From: JAXLYE01 sp046351595
GTDB taxonomy: Bacteria; Myxococcota_A; Polyangia; Palsa-1104; JAEUJZ01
Direction: 5' to 3'
Assembly: GCA_046351595.1 (NCBI GenBank)
Contig: JAXLYE010000010.1
Location: 291,746 to 355,745, forward strand
DNA length: 64,000 nucleotides
Part shown: positions 7,585-18,100 of the stretch, in pieces
Numbering within the stretch: position 1 is the stretch's first letter
Layout: each line of letters begins with the position of its first letter
The notes under the pieces: model-generated
Database searches by the model: none
Told to the model about the DNA's origin: nothing
The model's input: the letters and a program-made list of their open reading frames with translations, nothing else
Position numbers and translations under genes: made by a program

Positions 7585-9908
7585 GGCGCACCTCCCTTGT
7601 TCAGGGCCGCCAGCGTGTTCGCCTGGGCGCTGGGCGGCGCGGCGCGCAGCACAAACTCCGGCAGCTGGGTGATGGCGACGAGCAGCTCGGGGATCTTGCG
7701 GCCGCTCGCGTCGAAGCGCTGCTTGAGGGACAGGAGCGCGCACAGGTCCTCGGCCACGTCCTCGGGCTGGCCGTGCGCGTAGCGCAGCACCTGGCGGCTG
7801 AGGCAGGCGTGGGCGCGCTCGGAGCCGGCCAGGATCTGTGCGAGCTCGCGCAGCGACTGATACGGCGCGTGCGTGTCGGCGCCCAGCGCCTCGAGGTCGC
7901 CGAGGTCGCCGTCGCTGTCGATGGGCTGGCCGTTCTCGCGCTCGCGGTAGGCGCCGACCGCGTCGAAGCGCTCGAGGCCGAAGCCGACCGGGTCGATGAG
8001 GCGGTGGCAGCTGCGACAGAAGGCATTGTCGCTGTGCTGGCGGAAGCGCTCGCGCGTGGTCGCGCTGGGGTCGACCTTGGGCACGCCGCCGGCGTTGGGC
8101 GGCGGCGCCGGCAGCTCCTGGCACAAGAGGCGACGGCGGATGAACAGGCCGCGCTTGATCGGCGAGCTCTGGTCCGAGTGCGCGTAGCTCGCGAGCACGC
8201 TGCCGTGCCCGAGCAGGCCGGCGCGCGGCGAGCCGGTGAGCGCCTGCTTTTGCAGCGCCGCGGTGAAGCTGCCGGCGATGCCGTAGTGCTGGGCCAGCGC
8301 ATCGTTCAAGAAGCTGTAGTCGGCGGTGAGCAGCCCCGCCAGCGTGCCCGCCTGCGCCGAGCCGTCCTCGAACAGGGCGTGGCGCACGAAGCGCCGCGTC
8401 TCCTCGGCCAGCGAGCGGCGCAGCGGGTCACCGAACGACGGGAACAGGACCGCGCTCTTGGGGCTCTGCAGCACCGCGTCGGCGCCCAGCCACTGGAGGA
8501 CGAGCTCCGCCGCCTGCGCCTGCGCGCCCTCGCGCGTCTCCGGCGAGGTGAGCAGCCGGCGCGCCTGGCGCGCAAGGCCCGCCGCGGTGCGCAGCTCGCC
8601 GCTCTCGGCCGCCGCGTAGAGCGCCGCGTCCGGCGGCCCGGCGGTGAGGAAGTAGGACAGCGCGCTCGCCGCCTCATAGTCGCTCAGGCGGTAGCTGCCG
8701 TCGGGCTGCGGCTCCCCGAGCTCGCTGCGGTACAGAAAGTGCGGCGACTGCAGCAGCGCCGCCACCGTGGCCTTCACGCCGGCGACGAAGCTCGGGCGGC
8801 CGCGCAGGAGCGCGACGTAGCGCTCGACCTCCTCGGGGCGCAGCGGCCGGCGGAAGGCGCGCTGCCCGAAGCGGCGCACGAAGTCGGCGCCGCAGGCCGC
8901 GGCCTTGTCGGCGCCGTAGTCGCAGCCGATCAGCCGGTCGAGCGCCTTGGGATCCTTGGCCGCCTGCTCCGCGAGCTGCTGCGCGGCCTTGTGGTACTCC
9001 TCGGCGTGCACCGCGGTGACGACCCGCGCCGCGGCGTGGTCGTCGAAGGGGAAGCCGTCGGGCCGGGCCTCCTGTGGCAGCCGCGCCGCGACCTCGTCGG
9101 CCACCGCGCTCGGCGGCGCCGGGCCGGGGTCGCCGGGCTGGCACGTCACCACGAGCACCGAGTTCTGGCCGCCGAAGCCGTCGGGCGCGGTAGTGGGGTT
9201 CGCCGGGTCCGCGAGCCACTCCTTCTCGTCGAGGACCAGCTTGTACTGGTGGGTCCCATTTTGGACCTTCTGCGTCAGCGCCCACAGCTTGCGGTCGCCG
9301 TCGTAGGCCAGCGGCCAGCCGCCCGCGGCCACGGTGCCGGGCCAGCCGTTGAAGCTGCCGGCGACGTGCACGCTGCGCAGGCTGCGGCCGCCGGGCGCAT
9401 AGCTGAACGTCGGCGCCGCGCAGGCCGGTGGGGCCTCGGCTCCGAGCAGCGCGACCACGGTGTTGCGGTACTCGCGCCGCGACAGGAGGCGCAGGCGGCG
9501 CGGCGGCGGGTTCGGGCGCGCGGCCGTGCACGCCGGCTCTCCCGGCGAGAAGCCGGACTTGAGGTAAGCGGCGATGCGCTCGGCGCAGCGCTGGTCGCAG
9601 CGGCCCGGCTGACCGGGCGGCATGCGGTCGCGGATGGTGGCGACGAGCTCGGGCTCGCCGCGCGCGAGGTCCCGAAGCCGCGGCCCGCTTGTGCCCTGGC
9701 CCGTGGCGCCGTGACAGACCGAGCACATCTCGACGTACAGCGCCGCGCCCTGTGCGATCTGGTGGCCGCGCCGCGCCTCGGGGGTCAGCCCGTCCGCGGC
9801 GCCGCTGCCGTCCTTGCAGCCGGCCGCGCCGCAGAGCCAGATCCCGAGACACAGCCCGGCGAGCCGGTCGACCCGGCTCGTGTGCGGACGGAAGCTCTCG
9901 AACGGCAT
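7581..9908 (-). CDS. Cytochrome-type DUF1587/1592/1588/1585 lipoprotein with CBM48-like insert
   Basis: The 775-residue product starts at an ATG preceded by AAGGAGG. A lipobox-type 'CGAAGC' ends the signal. An N-terminal cytochrome c domain has the haem motif 'MCSVCHG' near residue 62. The planctomycete/myxobacterial cassette follows: 'LSRREYRNTVVALLG' (DUF1587), 'RRFGQRAFRRPLRPEEVERY' (DUF1595), 'ADYSFLNDALAQHYGI' (DUF1592), 'SYAHSDQSSPIKRGLFIRR' (DUF1588, with CHRLIDP) and a DUF1585-type tail. A second CxxCH, 'FCRSCHR', lies near residue 640. Unusually, an AMPK-glycogen-binding/CBM48-like segment ('VHVAGSFNGWPG', 'NGTHQYKLVLDEKEW') sits inside the DUF1587 region, at about residues 178-235. 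It is probably an extracytoplasmic electron-transfer protein that recognises carbohydrate; the substrate is unknown. Confidence 0.88.
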   Translation of the reverse strand: MPFESFRPHTSRVDRLAGLCLGIWLCGAAGCKDGSGAADGLTPEARRGHQIAQGAALYVEMCSVCHGATGQGTSGPRLRDLARGEPELVATIRDRMPPGQPGRCDQRCAERIAAYLKSGFSPGEPACTAARPNPPPRRLRLLSRREYRNTVVALLGAEAPPACAAPTFSYAPGGRSLRSVHVAGSFNGWPGTVAAGGWPLAYDGDRKLWALTQKVQNGTHQYKLVLDEKEWLADPANPTTAPDGFGGQNSVLVVTCQPGDPGPAPPSAVADEVAARLPQEARPDGFPFDDHAAARVVTAVHAEEYHKAAQQLAEQAAKDPKALDRLIGCDYGADKAAACGADFVRRFGQRAFRRPLRPEEVERYVALLRGRPSFVAGVKATVAALLQSPHFLYRSELGEPQPDGSYRLSDYEAASALSYFLTAGPPDAALYAAAESGELRTAAGLARQARRLLTSPETREGAQAQAAELVLQWLGADAVLQSPKSAVLFPSFGDPLRRSLAEETRRFVRHALFEDGSAQAGTLAGLLTADYSFLNDALAQHYGIAGSFTAALQKQALTGSPRAGLLGHGSVLASYAHSDQSSPIKRGLFIRRRLLCQELPAPPPNAGGVPKVDPSATTRERFRQHSDNAFCRSCHRLIDPVGFGLERFDAVGAYRERENGQPIDSDGDLGDLEALGADTHAPYQSLRELAQILAGSERAHACLSRQVLRYAHGQPEDVAEDLCALLSLKQRFDASGRKIPELLVAITQLPEFVLRAAPPSAQANTLAALNKGGAP

Positions 9909-9980
9909 GCCTGCCTCCTTGTCGCGCGGGTTGCTCGGGAGCGCGACGTCCCTGCAGACGCAGGGCCGGGCCCTGCTGCG

Positions 9981-12833
9981 TCAGCCGGCGCGGCTCTTGG
10001 TGCCGTCACCGTCGCCCGCCTCGGACTCGTCCGGCTGCGGCGTCAGGCCCGAGGAGATGCGCTCGTCGATCTCGCCCCACTCGGAGTTTGCGGCCTCGAC
10101 CCAGCTGCCCGAGATGGCGCTCGGCGACACCGCGGACTCGCTCTCCTTGGCTGCGCGCGCCGGCGGCTCGTCCGCGCCGCTGTCTTCGGCCTGCGCCGCG
10201 TCCGTGCCCGCGGCGTCGCTGATCTCGAGCCGGGCTGCGAGCTCGGAGCGCGCTTTGCCTGCCGTCCGCTTGCCGGTGTCCGCCGGCTCCTCGGAGTCTG
10301 CGTCGGCGTCCGTGCCAGCGGCGTCGCTGGCCTGCAGCCGGGCGGCGAGCCCGGCCAGCGCCTTGTTCTCGAAGCGCCCGCCGGTGTCCGGCGGCAGCTC
10401 GATCGCCTCGCGGCCGCGCCCGAAGACGGCGTCCGCGGCCTTGCGGAAGCGCTGCCACAGCTCCTCCTGCACCTCACGCGGCGCCGGCCCGATGCGCTTC
10501 CACTCGGCGCCGAGCTGCTTGAGCTCGGACTCGACCGCGTCCTGGTTGGCGTCCTCGCGCCGGGCCAGCTCCTCGGCCTTCTCGCACAGCGCCTCCTTCT
10601 TCTTCTGGTTGGCGAGGCGCTCGCCCTCCTGCGCCGCGAAGGCGGCCTTGCGCTTGTCGAAGAAGGCGTCGCAGGCCTTGCGGAAGCGCTGCCACAGCTC
10701 GTCGTTGTGCTCCTTGGGCGCGGGGCCGATCTCCTTCCACTCGGCCTGGTAGCGCTTGATCTGCTCGGCCGCGGCCTTCAGGTCGGCCGACGGCGCGATG
10801 GCCAGGCGCTCGACGCGGATGCACAGCTCTTCCTTCTTGCGCTGGTTCTGCGCGCGATCCTCGTCGAGCTCGGCGTAGTGGCCCTTGCGCTTCTCGAAGA
10901 AGGCGTCGCAGGCGGCCTTGAAGCGCGTCCACAGCGCCTCGGCCTGCTCGCGCTGGGCGCCGGGCACCGGGCCCAGGGCCTTCCAGTCGGCCTGCAGCTT
11001 CTTGACCGCCTCGCCGGTCGCCTTCCAGTCGCTGATCGACTCGAGCTTCTGGCTGATGCCCTCGAGCTGCGCGACGAGCTCCTCCTTCTTGCGCAGGTTC
11101 TCGGCGCGCTCCTCGTCCGAGGCGGTCTTGGTGCGCTCGTAGATCTGGTCGCACAGCGACTTGAAGCGCTGCCACAGCGCCTCGGACTTCTCCTTGGGCG
11201 CCGGGCCGACGGTCTTCCACTCGGCCTGCAGCGCCTTGAGCGCGGCGGCGACCTTGTTGTGGTCCGCGTCCTCGTGCCCGGCGGCGGCGAGCAGCTGCTC
11301 GGCGTGCTGCACCAGCGCCTCGAGCTTGGGCACGTTCGAGAAGCGCAGCCAGTCCTCGCGCTCGCGCAGCTCGTGCAGGCGGATGACCAGCTTGGCGCGC
11401 GCGGCGTCGTAGCGGGCGCGGACCTTGTGCGCGTCGGTGCGCGGCAGCGGGTTGGCAGCGACCAGGACCTCGTGCGCCTGCTTGAGGCCCTGCTCGGCCT
11501 GCTTGACCGTGACCTCCTCGCGCTGCGCCAGGTCCTCGAGCTTCTGGCACTCGGCGACCGCCTTCTGCAGGTTCTGCTGCTGCTTGTCGTCGCGCTCCTT
11601 CTGCTCGGCGGCGCGCTTCTCTTCGTTGGCGCGCAGCTGCGCCTCCTGCTCGGCCTTCTGGACCTTGCGCTCGGCGTCACGCAGCGCGCGCTGGGCGTCG
11701 AGGCGCTGCTGCTCCTCGGCGCGCTCCTTCTGCTGGGCGGCGCGGCGCTCTTCCTCTTCGCGCTCGCGCTCGCGCTTGCGCTGCGCCTCGGCCTCGCGGC
11801 GGGCAAGCTCGGCGGGCGAGGGCTGCGCCGGCGGTGCGACGACGGGCGCCTTGACCGGCGCGGGCTGCTGCTGCGGGCCGCGCTGCTTCTGCAGCTTCTT
11901 CTGGAAGGCGTCGCGGCGCTCGTTGTAGCGGGCGGCGGCGCGCTCGAAGCGCTTCTGCAGGGCGTCGCTGCTCGGCAGCGGCCCGAGCTTCTGCCACTCG
12001 GCGCGCAGGCCGGTGAGGAAGTCGTCGGCGTCCTCGAAGTCCTGGGTCTTGGCCGCGGCCTCGAGGCGGCGGCACAGCTCCTCGCGCGGCGAGACCGCAG
12101 CCGCCGGGGCCGCGGCCTTGCCGGCCTTGGTCCCAGCCGGCGCCGCGGCGTTCGCGGAAGCCGGGGCGGTGACCGGGCCGCGCGGGCGGCCGGCCTCGGC
12201 GCGCTCGCGGGCGGCCTTGGCGACGGCCTTGACCTTGGCGCGCCGCGCGATCTGCTCGAGCGCCTCGGGGCTCTTCACCCGATCGAGCAGCGACAGCAAG
12301 AGCTCGCGGTTGGCGTCGGCGCACAAGAGGTCGCGCAGGACCTCTTCGTCCCGGATGGCGGCGGCGGCGGCGGTGCGCAGGGCGGGGTCGTCGCTGCGGC
12401 GGGCGATCTCGGCGCGCGCGCGGTCGTCCTTGTCCTTGTCTTTGAGCAGCGCGAGGGCGGCCTTCTGCACCGCCGGGAAGTGGGCGCGGCAGGCGACCTC
12501 GGTGAGGGCGCGCTGGCCGAGCAGCCGGTCGACGGCGGACAGGGCGAGCGCCTCGTCGTCCTTGTCGAGGGCGGCGTCGAGCCACAGCTCGCTGGCCTTG
12601 TCGGCGGCGTCGCGGCGCAGGGCCTCGTCGGGGTCCTTGTCGGCGAGCTCGCTGAGCAGCTCGGCGTCCTGCACCTTCTTGAGCGCGGCGCGGCGCACGC
12701 GCACGTCGCGGTCATGCCGCAGGACCTGGGTCAGGATGGGCAGGTCTTCGCTGATCAGCGCCTTGACCGCCTCGAGACGGATGGTCGCGTCGCTGTGTTT
12801 CCACTTGGGTCGGAACAGGTCCAAAAGTCCCAT
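9981..12833 (-). CDS. HEAT-like and five-copy DUF349 protein
   Basis: The 950-residue cytoplasmic protein has no signal peptide. Residues 1-210 contain HEAT-like helical repeats ('RVRRAALKKVQDAELLSELADKD' type). The rest holds five DUF349 domains, each recognisable by a W-K-x-x-G-P motif: 'AEWQKLGPLP', 'AEWKTVGPAPKE', 'ADWKALGPVPG', 'AEWKEIGPAPKEH' and 'AEWKRIGPAPRE'. Each motif is followed by 'LWxRFxxACD'. Between domains 1 and 2 a ~150-residue Glu/Arg/Gln-rich stretch should form a long coiled coil. The C-terminal ~130 residues are acidic and low complexity. DUF349 has no settled function. The gene is monocistronic; GGAGAG lies upstream of the ATG. Confidence 0.88.
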   Translation of the reverse strand: MGLLDLFRPKWKHSDATIRLEAVKALISEDLPILTQVLRHDRDVRVRRAALKKVQDAELLSELADKDPDEALRRDAADKASELWLDAALDKDDEALALSAVDRLLGQRALTEVACRAHFPAVQKAALALLKDKDKDDRARAEIARRSDDPALRTAAAAAIRDEEVLRDLLCADANRELLLSLLDRVKSPEALEQIARRAKVKAVAKAARERAEAGRPRGPVTAPASANAAAPAGTKAGKAAAPAAAVSPREELCRRLEAAAKTQDFEDADDFLTGLRAEWQKLGPLPSSDALQKRFERAAARYNERRDAFQKKLQKQRGPQQQPAPVKAPVVAPPAQPSPAELARREAEAQRKREREREEEERRAAQQKERAEEQQRLDAQRALRDAERKVQKAEQEAQLRANEEKRAAEQKERDDKQQQNLQKAVAECQKLEDLAQREEVTVKQAEQGLKQAHEVLVAANPLPRTDAHKVRARYDAARAKLVIRLHELREREDWLRFSNVPKLEALVQHAEQLLAAAGHEDADHNKVAAALKALQAEWKTVGPAPKEKSEALWQRFKSLCDQIYERTKTASDEERAENLRKKEELVAQLEGISQKLESISDWKATGEAVKKLQADWKALGPVPGAQREQAEALWTRFKAACDAFFEKRKGHYAELDEDRAQNQRKKEELCIRVERLAIAPSADLKAAAEQIKRYQAEWKEIGPAPKEHNDELWQRFRKACDAFFDKRKAAFAAQEGERLANQKKKEALCEKAEELARREDANQDAVESELKQLGAEWKRIGPAPREVQEELWQRFRKAADAVFGRGREAIELPPDTGGRFENKALAGLAARLQASDAAGTDADADSEEPADTGKRTAGKARSELAARLEISDAAGTDAAQAEDSGADEPPARAAKESESAVSPSAISGSWVEAANSEWGEIDERISSGLTPQPDESEAGDGDGTKSRAG

Positions 12834-13183
12834 GAGGGTTTACTCTCCGGGCGCGGACTTTACCGCTCTGGGACCGGACGAAGCAATGGCGACGGGGGGT
12901 TGGCTTTACGGAGGAGCACGGATCGGTGCGGGGCCTGTCGCCTGCGGCATCCCGCCACTTTTGCGTCGGGAACCCTGGCGACGGGAGGGTCGGCTCACGG
13001 AGGAGCACGGATCGGTGCGGGGCCTGTCGCCTCCGGCATCCCGCCGCTTGCGCGTCGGGAGCCCTGCGCTCCGGCGCCACCCGCACCTAGGGGGACGCAC
13101 CGGCTCGAGGCAGCTTGCTAGGGGATGGGGGATGAGGAGGGGAGGGGAATACGGCGGGGGGACGCGGTCGAGGTCGGGCGGGG
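12834..13183. other. 350-bp intergenic region with tandem repeat
   Basis: No convincing gene is present. It holds the 5' leader of the DUF349 gene, two 89-bp direct repeats (12888-13065) and a purine-rich G/A tract at ~13115-13160, before the convergent-side end of the acyl-CoA ligase gene. Confidence 0.6.
12888..13065. repeat. Two tandem 89-bp repeats
   Basis: Copies at 12888-12976 and 12977-13065 are head to tail with roughly a dozen differences. The best-conserved core (from ACGGAGGAGCACGGATCGG, at 12908 and 12997) includes the near-palindrome GCACGGATCGGTGC. The unit could be a small structured RNA, a protein-binding site or a dispersed genomic repeat. It lies upstream of the DUF349 gene, so a regulatory role is possible. 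Confidence 0.7.
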
Positions 13184-15034
<1,851 letters not shown>

Positions 15035-15182
15035 GTCACGTCTTTCCTTGCTTTGACCTTGGCTTCGGTCCTGGCCCTGGCCCGGGCCCTGGCCTTCCCT
15101 GGCCCGTCCTTGCAGGGGCTGCGGGTCGGGTAAATCCCGGGGTTCGCTAGCGCACCATCATACCATCGGCCCCCTGTGGCCC

Positions 15183-16499
15183 CTACGGTGTTCCCGACTT
15201 TTGACCCGGCTCGTGCGCCGGCGCCGGGAGGTCGCCGGGACCGGCCGCGGCCGGCGGCCCGTGAGCGGGAGCGGGAGCGGGAGCGGGCGTGCGCGCCGTC
15301 ACAAACGCCTGCAGGTCGGCGGGCAGCGGGCTGTCGACGACCAGCTGCGCGCCGGTGCGCGGGTGCACGAGCGACAGCCCGGCGGCGTGCAGCGCGTGGC
15401 GCAAGAGCGGCAGGCGCTCGCGCACCGCGTCGTCGCCGCCCTCGGCCCACGTAAGGAACAGCTCCTCGTCGGGGTACAGCTTGTCGCCGACGATCGGGTG
15501 GCCGAGCGCCCACAGGTGCACGCGGATCTGGTGCTGCCGTCCGGTGTGCGGGCGGCACTCGACCAGCGTCGCCTCAAAGGTGGCATCGGACAGGCGCTGC
15601 AGCACCCGCACCTCGGTGCGCGCCGGCTGGCCGCCCTCTTCGATCGGGCGCACCGCCATGCGCACGCGCACCACCCCGCCGGCCGGACCGATCGGCCGAT
15701 CGATCAGCAGCGACGCGTCGTTTGTACCTGGCGTGCCGGGCGTACCTGGCGCATCGGGTGTACCTGGCGTGCCGGGCGGAATCGTGAATGCTCCGTTCAC
15801 GATTGCCAGGTAGCGCTTCTTGATCAGGCGGCGCGCGAAGGCCTTCTTGACCGCGCTCTCGGCCTCGGGCGTGCGGGCGACGATGAGCAGGCCCGAGGTC
15901 TCGCGATCGAGGCGGTGGCAGACGCGCAGCGTCTCGCCCGGGAAGCGCTCGCGCAGCACCGCGGTCAGCGTCGAGTAGTGGTAGCGCGCGGTGGGGTGGA
16001 TGGGCAGGCCCGCGGGCTTGTCGATGATGTAAAGGTCGGCGTCGGCGTAGCGCACGCCGATGTCGCGCGGCACCACGGGCTCGCTCGGCGCCGGCCGCCG
16101 GAACGAGACGGTGTTGCCGGTGAACACGCGCAGCGCCGGCCGCGCCGGCCGCCCGTCGACGTCACAGTCGCCGTTGATGACGCGCTGGATGCGGTTGCGC
16201 GACAGGCGGCGGACCTTCTTCTGCAGGAAACGATCGAGCCGCCAGCCGTGGCACTCGGACTCGACCAGGAAGCGCTGCTCGATGATCGCAGGGCCGGCGG
16301 CGACCGCGGACGCGCCTCCGGGTCCGGCGAGCGCCGCCGTGCCGGCGGCGAGCTCGTGGCCGTCGGCGAGCTCGTCACCGTCGGCGAGCTCGTCACCGTC
16401 GCTGAGCTCGTCGCCGTCGTCGTCCGGCTCGGGGGCGTCTCCCAGATCTGCAAGATCTGGGCGGTCTGAGAGATCTGAGAGGTCCGGGCGGTAGCTCAT
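15183..16499 (-). CDS. RluA-family 23S rRNA/tRNA pseudouridine synthase with S4 domain
   Basis: The 438-residue product has an S4 RNA-binding domain ('WRLDRFLQKKVRRLSRNRIQ') at ~95-150. The RluA catalytic domain carries the signature 'CHRLDRETSGLL', whose Asp is the nucleophile, and also 'YLAIVNG' and 'PHTGRQHQIRVHL'. It isomerises uridine in stable RNA; the exact position cannot be told. Two oddities stand out. An acidic N-terminal tail holds repeated D-E-L-[SA]-D-G units, and a Pro-Gly-Thr repeat (15722-15780) is inserted in the catalytic domain after the 'YLAIVNG' strand. The ATG overlaps the stop of the metalloprotease gene as ATGA, so it is the third gene of that operon. Confidence 0.92.
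   Translation of the reverse strand: MSYRPDLSDLSDRPDLADLGDAPEPDDDGDELSDGDELADGDELADGHELAAGTAALAGPGGASAVAAGPAIIEQRFLVESECHGWRLDRFLQKKVRRLSRNRIQRVINGDCDVDGRPARPALRVFTGNTVSFRRPAPSEPVVPRDIGVRYADADLYIIDKPAGLPIHPTARYHYSTLTAVLRERFPGETLRVCHRLDRETSGLLIVARTPEAESAVKKAFARRLIKKRYLAIVNGAFTIPPGTPGTPDAPGTPGTPGTNDASLLIDRPIGPAGGVVRVRMAVRPIEEGGQPARTEVRVLQRLSDATFEATLVECRPHTGRQHQIRVHLWALGHPIVGDKLYPDEELFLTWAEGGDDAVRERLPLLRHALHAAGLSLVHPRTGAQLVVDSPLPADLQAFVTARTPAPAPAPAHGPPAAAGPGDLPAPAHEPGQKSGTP
15722..15780 (-). repeat. 9/18-bp repeat coding Pro-Gly-Thr units inside the pseudouridine synthase
   Basis: Repeats of TACCTGGCG/TGCCGGGCG type encode PGTPGTPDAPGTPGTPGT. The 9-bp periodicity keeps the frame. It is expected to be a surface loop. 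Confidence 0.7.
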
Positions 16500-18100
16500 G
16501 TCGAGCGGCCCGCCGAGCGCCGCCGGCGCAGCCGCGCGAGCGCGAGCGCCACGCCGAGCAGGCCGAGCGGCGCCGGCCGCACCGGGCGCGGCGCACCGAT
16601 GCCGCAGCCGCCCTCCTCCTTGGGGTTCCCCTCCGGCTCGCTCGCGAGCTCCTCGAGCGTGAGGGTCACGGTGTAGGGCCGGGCGCCGCGGACGACGCCG
16701 CTGACCACCGCGATCAGCTCGTCGCCGGGCGTCAGCGTCAGCTCGTGGCTGCCGTCGCGCACCACCGACGCCGGGCCGAGCGGGGCGCCGCCGCGGCCCT
16801 TGACGTACACGGTGACCACCGCGGGCGTGGCGCTGCCGTCGCCGACCTTCAAGCGCAGGCGCGAGGTGCGGGCGAGCTCGGGCCGCAGCGGCAGGTAGCG
16901 CGCCGACAGCCCGTCGAGCGAGAGCGGCGTCGCGGTGCCGAGCGCGGTGACTGCCGGCTCCAGGCGCACGGCCGGGTACTCGACGGCATCGCGGTAGCTG
17001 CGCGGCCCGCCGGTCATGGTGCCGAGCGGCGCCCGCGGCCCGGTCAGGAGGTTCCAGCGCGTGAACTCGGCCCACTCGTCGCGCAGGTCGCTCTTGTAGC
17101 GGTCGCGCAGCAGCGCCTCGCTGACCTCGAGGAACGACAGCCCCTCGCCGGCGGCGTCCGCGACCGAGCCCTCCCAGATCTCGCGCACCAGGCGCGGGCC
17201 GTGGCGCTCGCTCAGAAACTCGAACCACGCCGCCGTCGCGTAGGCGTACGAGGTGCCGGGTCCGGTGCCCAGGCTCTTGTCGAAGGGGCGCTCGGGCTCG
17301 CTGAACAGCGCCGGCAGGAAGCCGAGGTAGTCGCGCCAGGTGCCCTCGCGGCCCTTGTCCTTGTCGCGCGGGAACACCTGCAGCTCGTTCCACACCGCGG
17401 TGCCCTCGCTGAAGGTGCGCACCACGCTGGCGCGGTAGGCGTCCTGCAGCGCGTGGAACAGCTCGTGGCTGGTCAGGACCTCGATGCCGTCGCGCTCGGT
17501 CTTGTAGGAGCTGCCCTTGAAGCTCGGGTTCATCACGAAGTAGCCGGCGCAGCGGTCCGGCGGCGGGTCGGCGGCGTCGGTGCACTTCTCGACGACGCGG
17601 TAGCCGTCGCTGCCCTTCTGCGCCCAGCGCAGGTAGATGTCGAAGCGATCGTCGGTGCCGAAGCCCCGCCCGTCGTTGTAGACGCTGTCGTTGAGCGGCG
17701 GGCGGAAGCCGCGCTCGGTGACGGTGCTCTCGTAGGTGCGGTCGGCGGCCGCGGCGACGGCGTTGACGAAGTCCGGGACCTTGTCGCCGTCCTGGTCGCT
17801 GAGGTCGACCGCCTGATCGCCCTTCTGCGCGTACCAGACGCGGAAGTGGCCGCCGGGCGAGGCGTAGCTGGTGACGTCCGAGCCCATGGGGTAGCCGTTG
17901 CCGAACCAGCCGCTGCCGTCGGTCGGCCGCACCCGCGGGGCGCTGACCGCGCCGGGGCCCGGGCGCAGCACCTCGACCCGCTCGCTGCGCGCGGTCGCTT
18001 CGGGCTCGGGCGCGGCGCCGCAGCCGGCCCAGATCGTCGCCGTCGCCGTCGCCGTCGCCGTCAGCAGGCCGCCGAGCCGCGTCCGCCGGTCGCGCCTCAT
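16496..18100 (-). CDS. MXAN_6640-type putative metalloprotease lipoprotein
   Basis: The 534-residue protein starts at the ATG at 18100, chosen because it overlaps the upstream stop as ATGA; a GTG at 18115 is an alternative. The lipobox is 'TIWAGC'. The central part has 'FDIYLRWAQK' and, near residue 210, the zinc-protease signature 'HELFHALQ' (HExxH) with a downstream 'FSEGTAVWNE' that may supply the third ligand. The C terminus, 'GGCGIGAPRP' then a hydrophobic stretch and 'RLRRRR', resembles a MYXO-CTERM surface-sorting tail. It is therefore probably a surface protease. It is the middle gene of the HmuY-like/protease/pseudouridine synthase operon, which hints at release of haem or peptides. 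Confidence 0.82.
   Translation of the reverse strand: MRRDRRTRLGGLLTATATATATIWAGCGAAPEPEATARSERVEVLRPGPGAVSAPRVRPTDGSGWFGNGYPMGSDVTSYASPGGHFRVWYAQKGDQAVDLSDQDGDKVPDFVNAVAAAADRTYESTVTERGFRPPLNDSVYNDGRGFGTDDRFDIYLRWAQKGSDGYRVVEKCTDAADPPPDRCAGYFVMNPSFKGSSYKTERDGIEVLTSHELFHALQDAYRASVVRTFSEGTAVWNELQVFPRDKDKGREGTWRDYLGFLPALFSEPERPFDKSLGTGPGTSYAYATAAWFEFLSERHGPRLVREIWEGSVADAAGEGLSFLEVSEALLRDRYKSDLRDEWAEFTRWNLLTGPRAPLGTMTGGPRSYRDAVEYPAVRLEPAVTALGTATPLSLDGLSARYLPLRPELARTSRLRLKVGDGSATPAVVTVYVKGRGGAPLGPASVVRDGSHELTLTPGDELIAVVSGVVRGARPYTVTLTLEELASEPEGNPKEEGGCGIGAPRPVRPAPLGLLGVALALARLRRRRSAGRST

Noticed and set aside
7773..13121. A 1,782-codon plus-strand open frame opposite the DUF1592 and DUF349 genes
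   Set aside because: It has no recognisable domains, is Arg/Ala/Leu-rich and runs antisense to two clear genes; long antisense frames are expected at this GC content.
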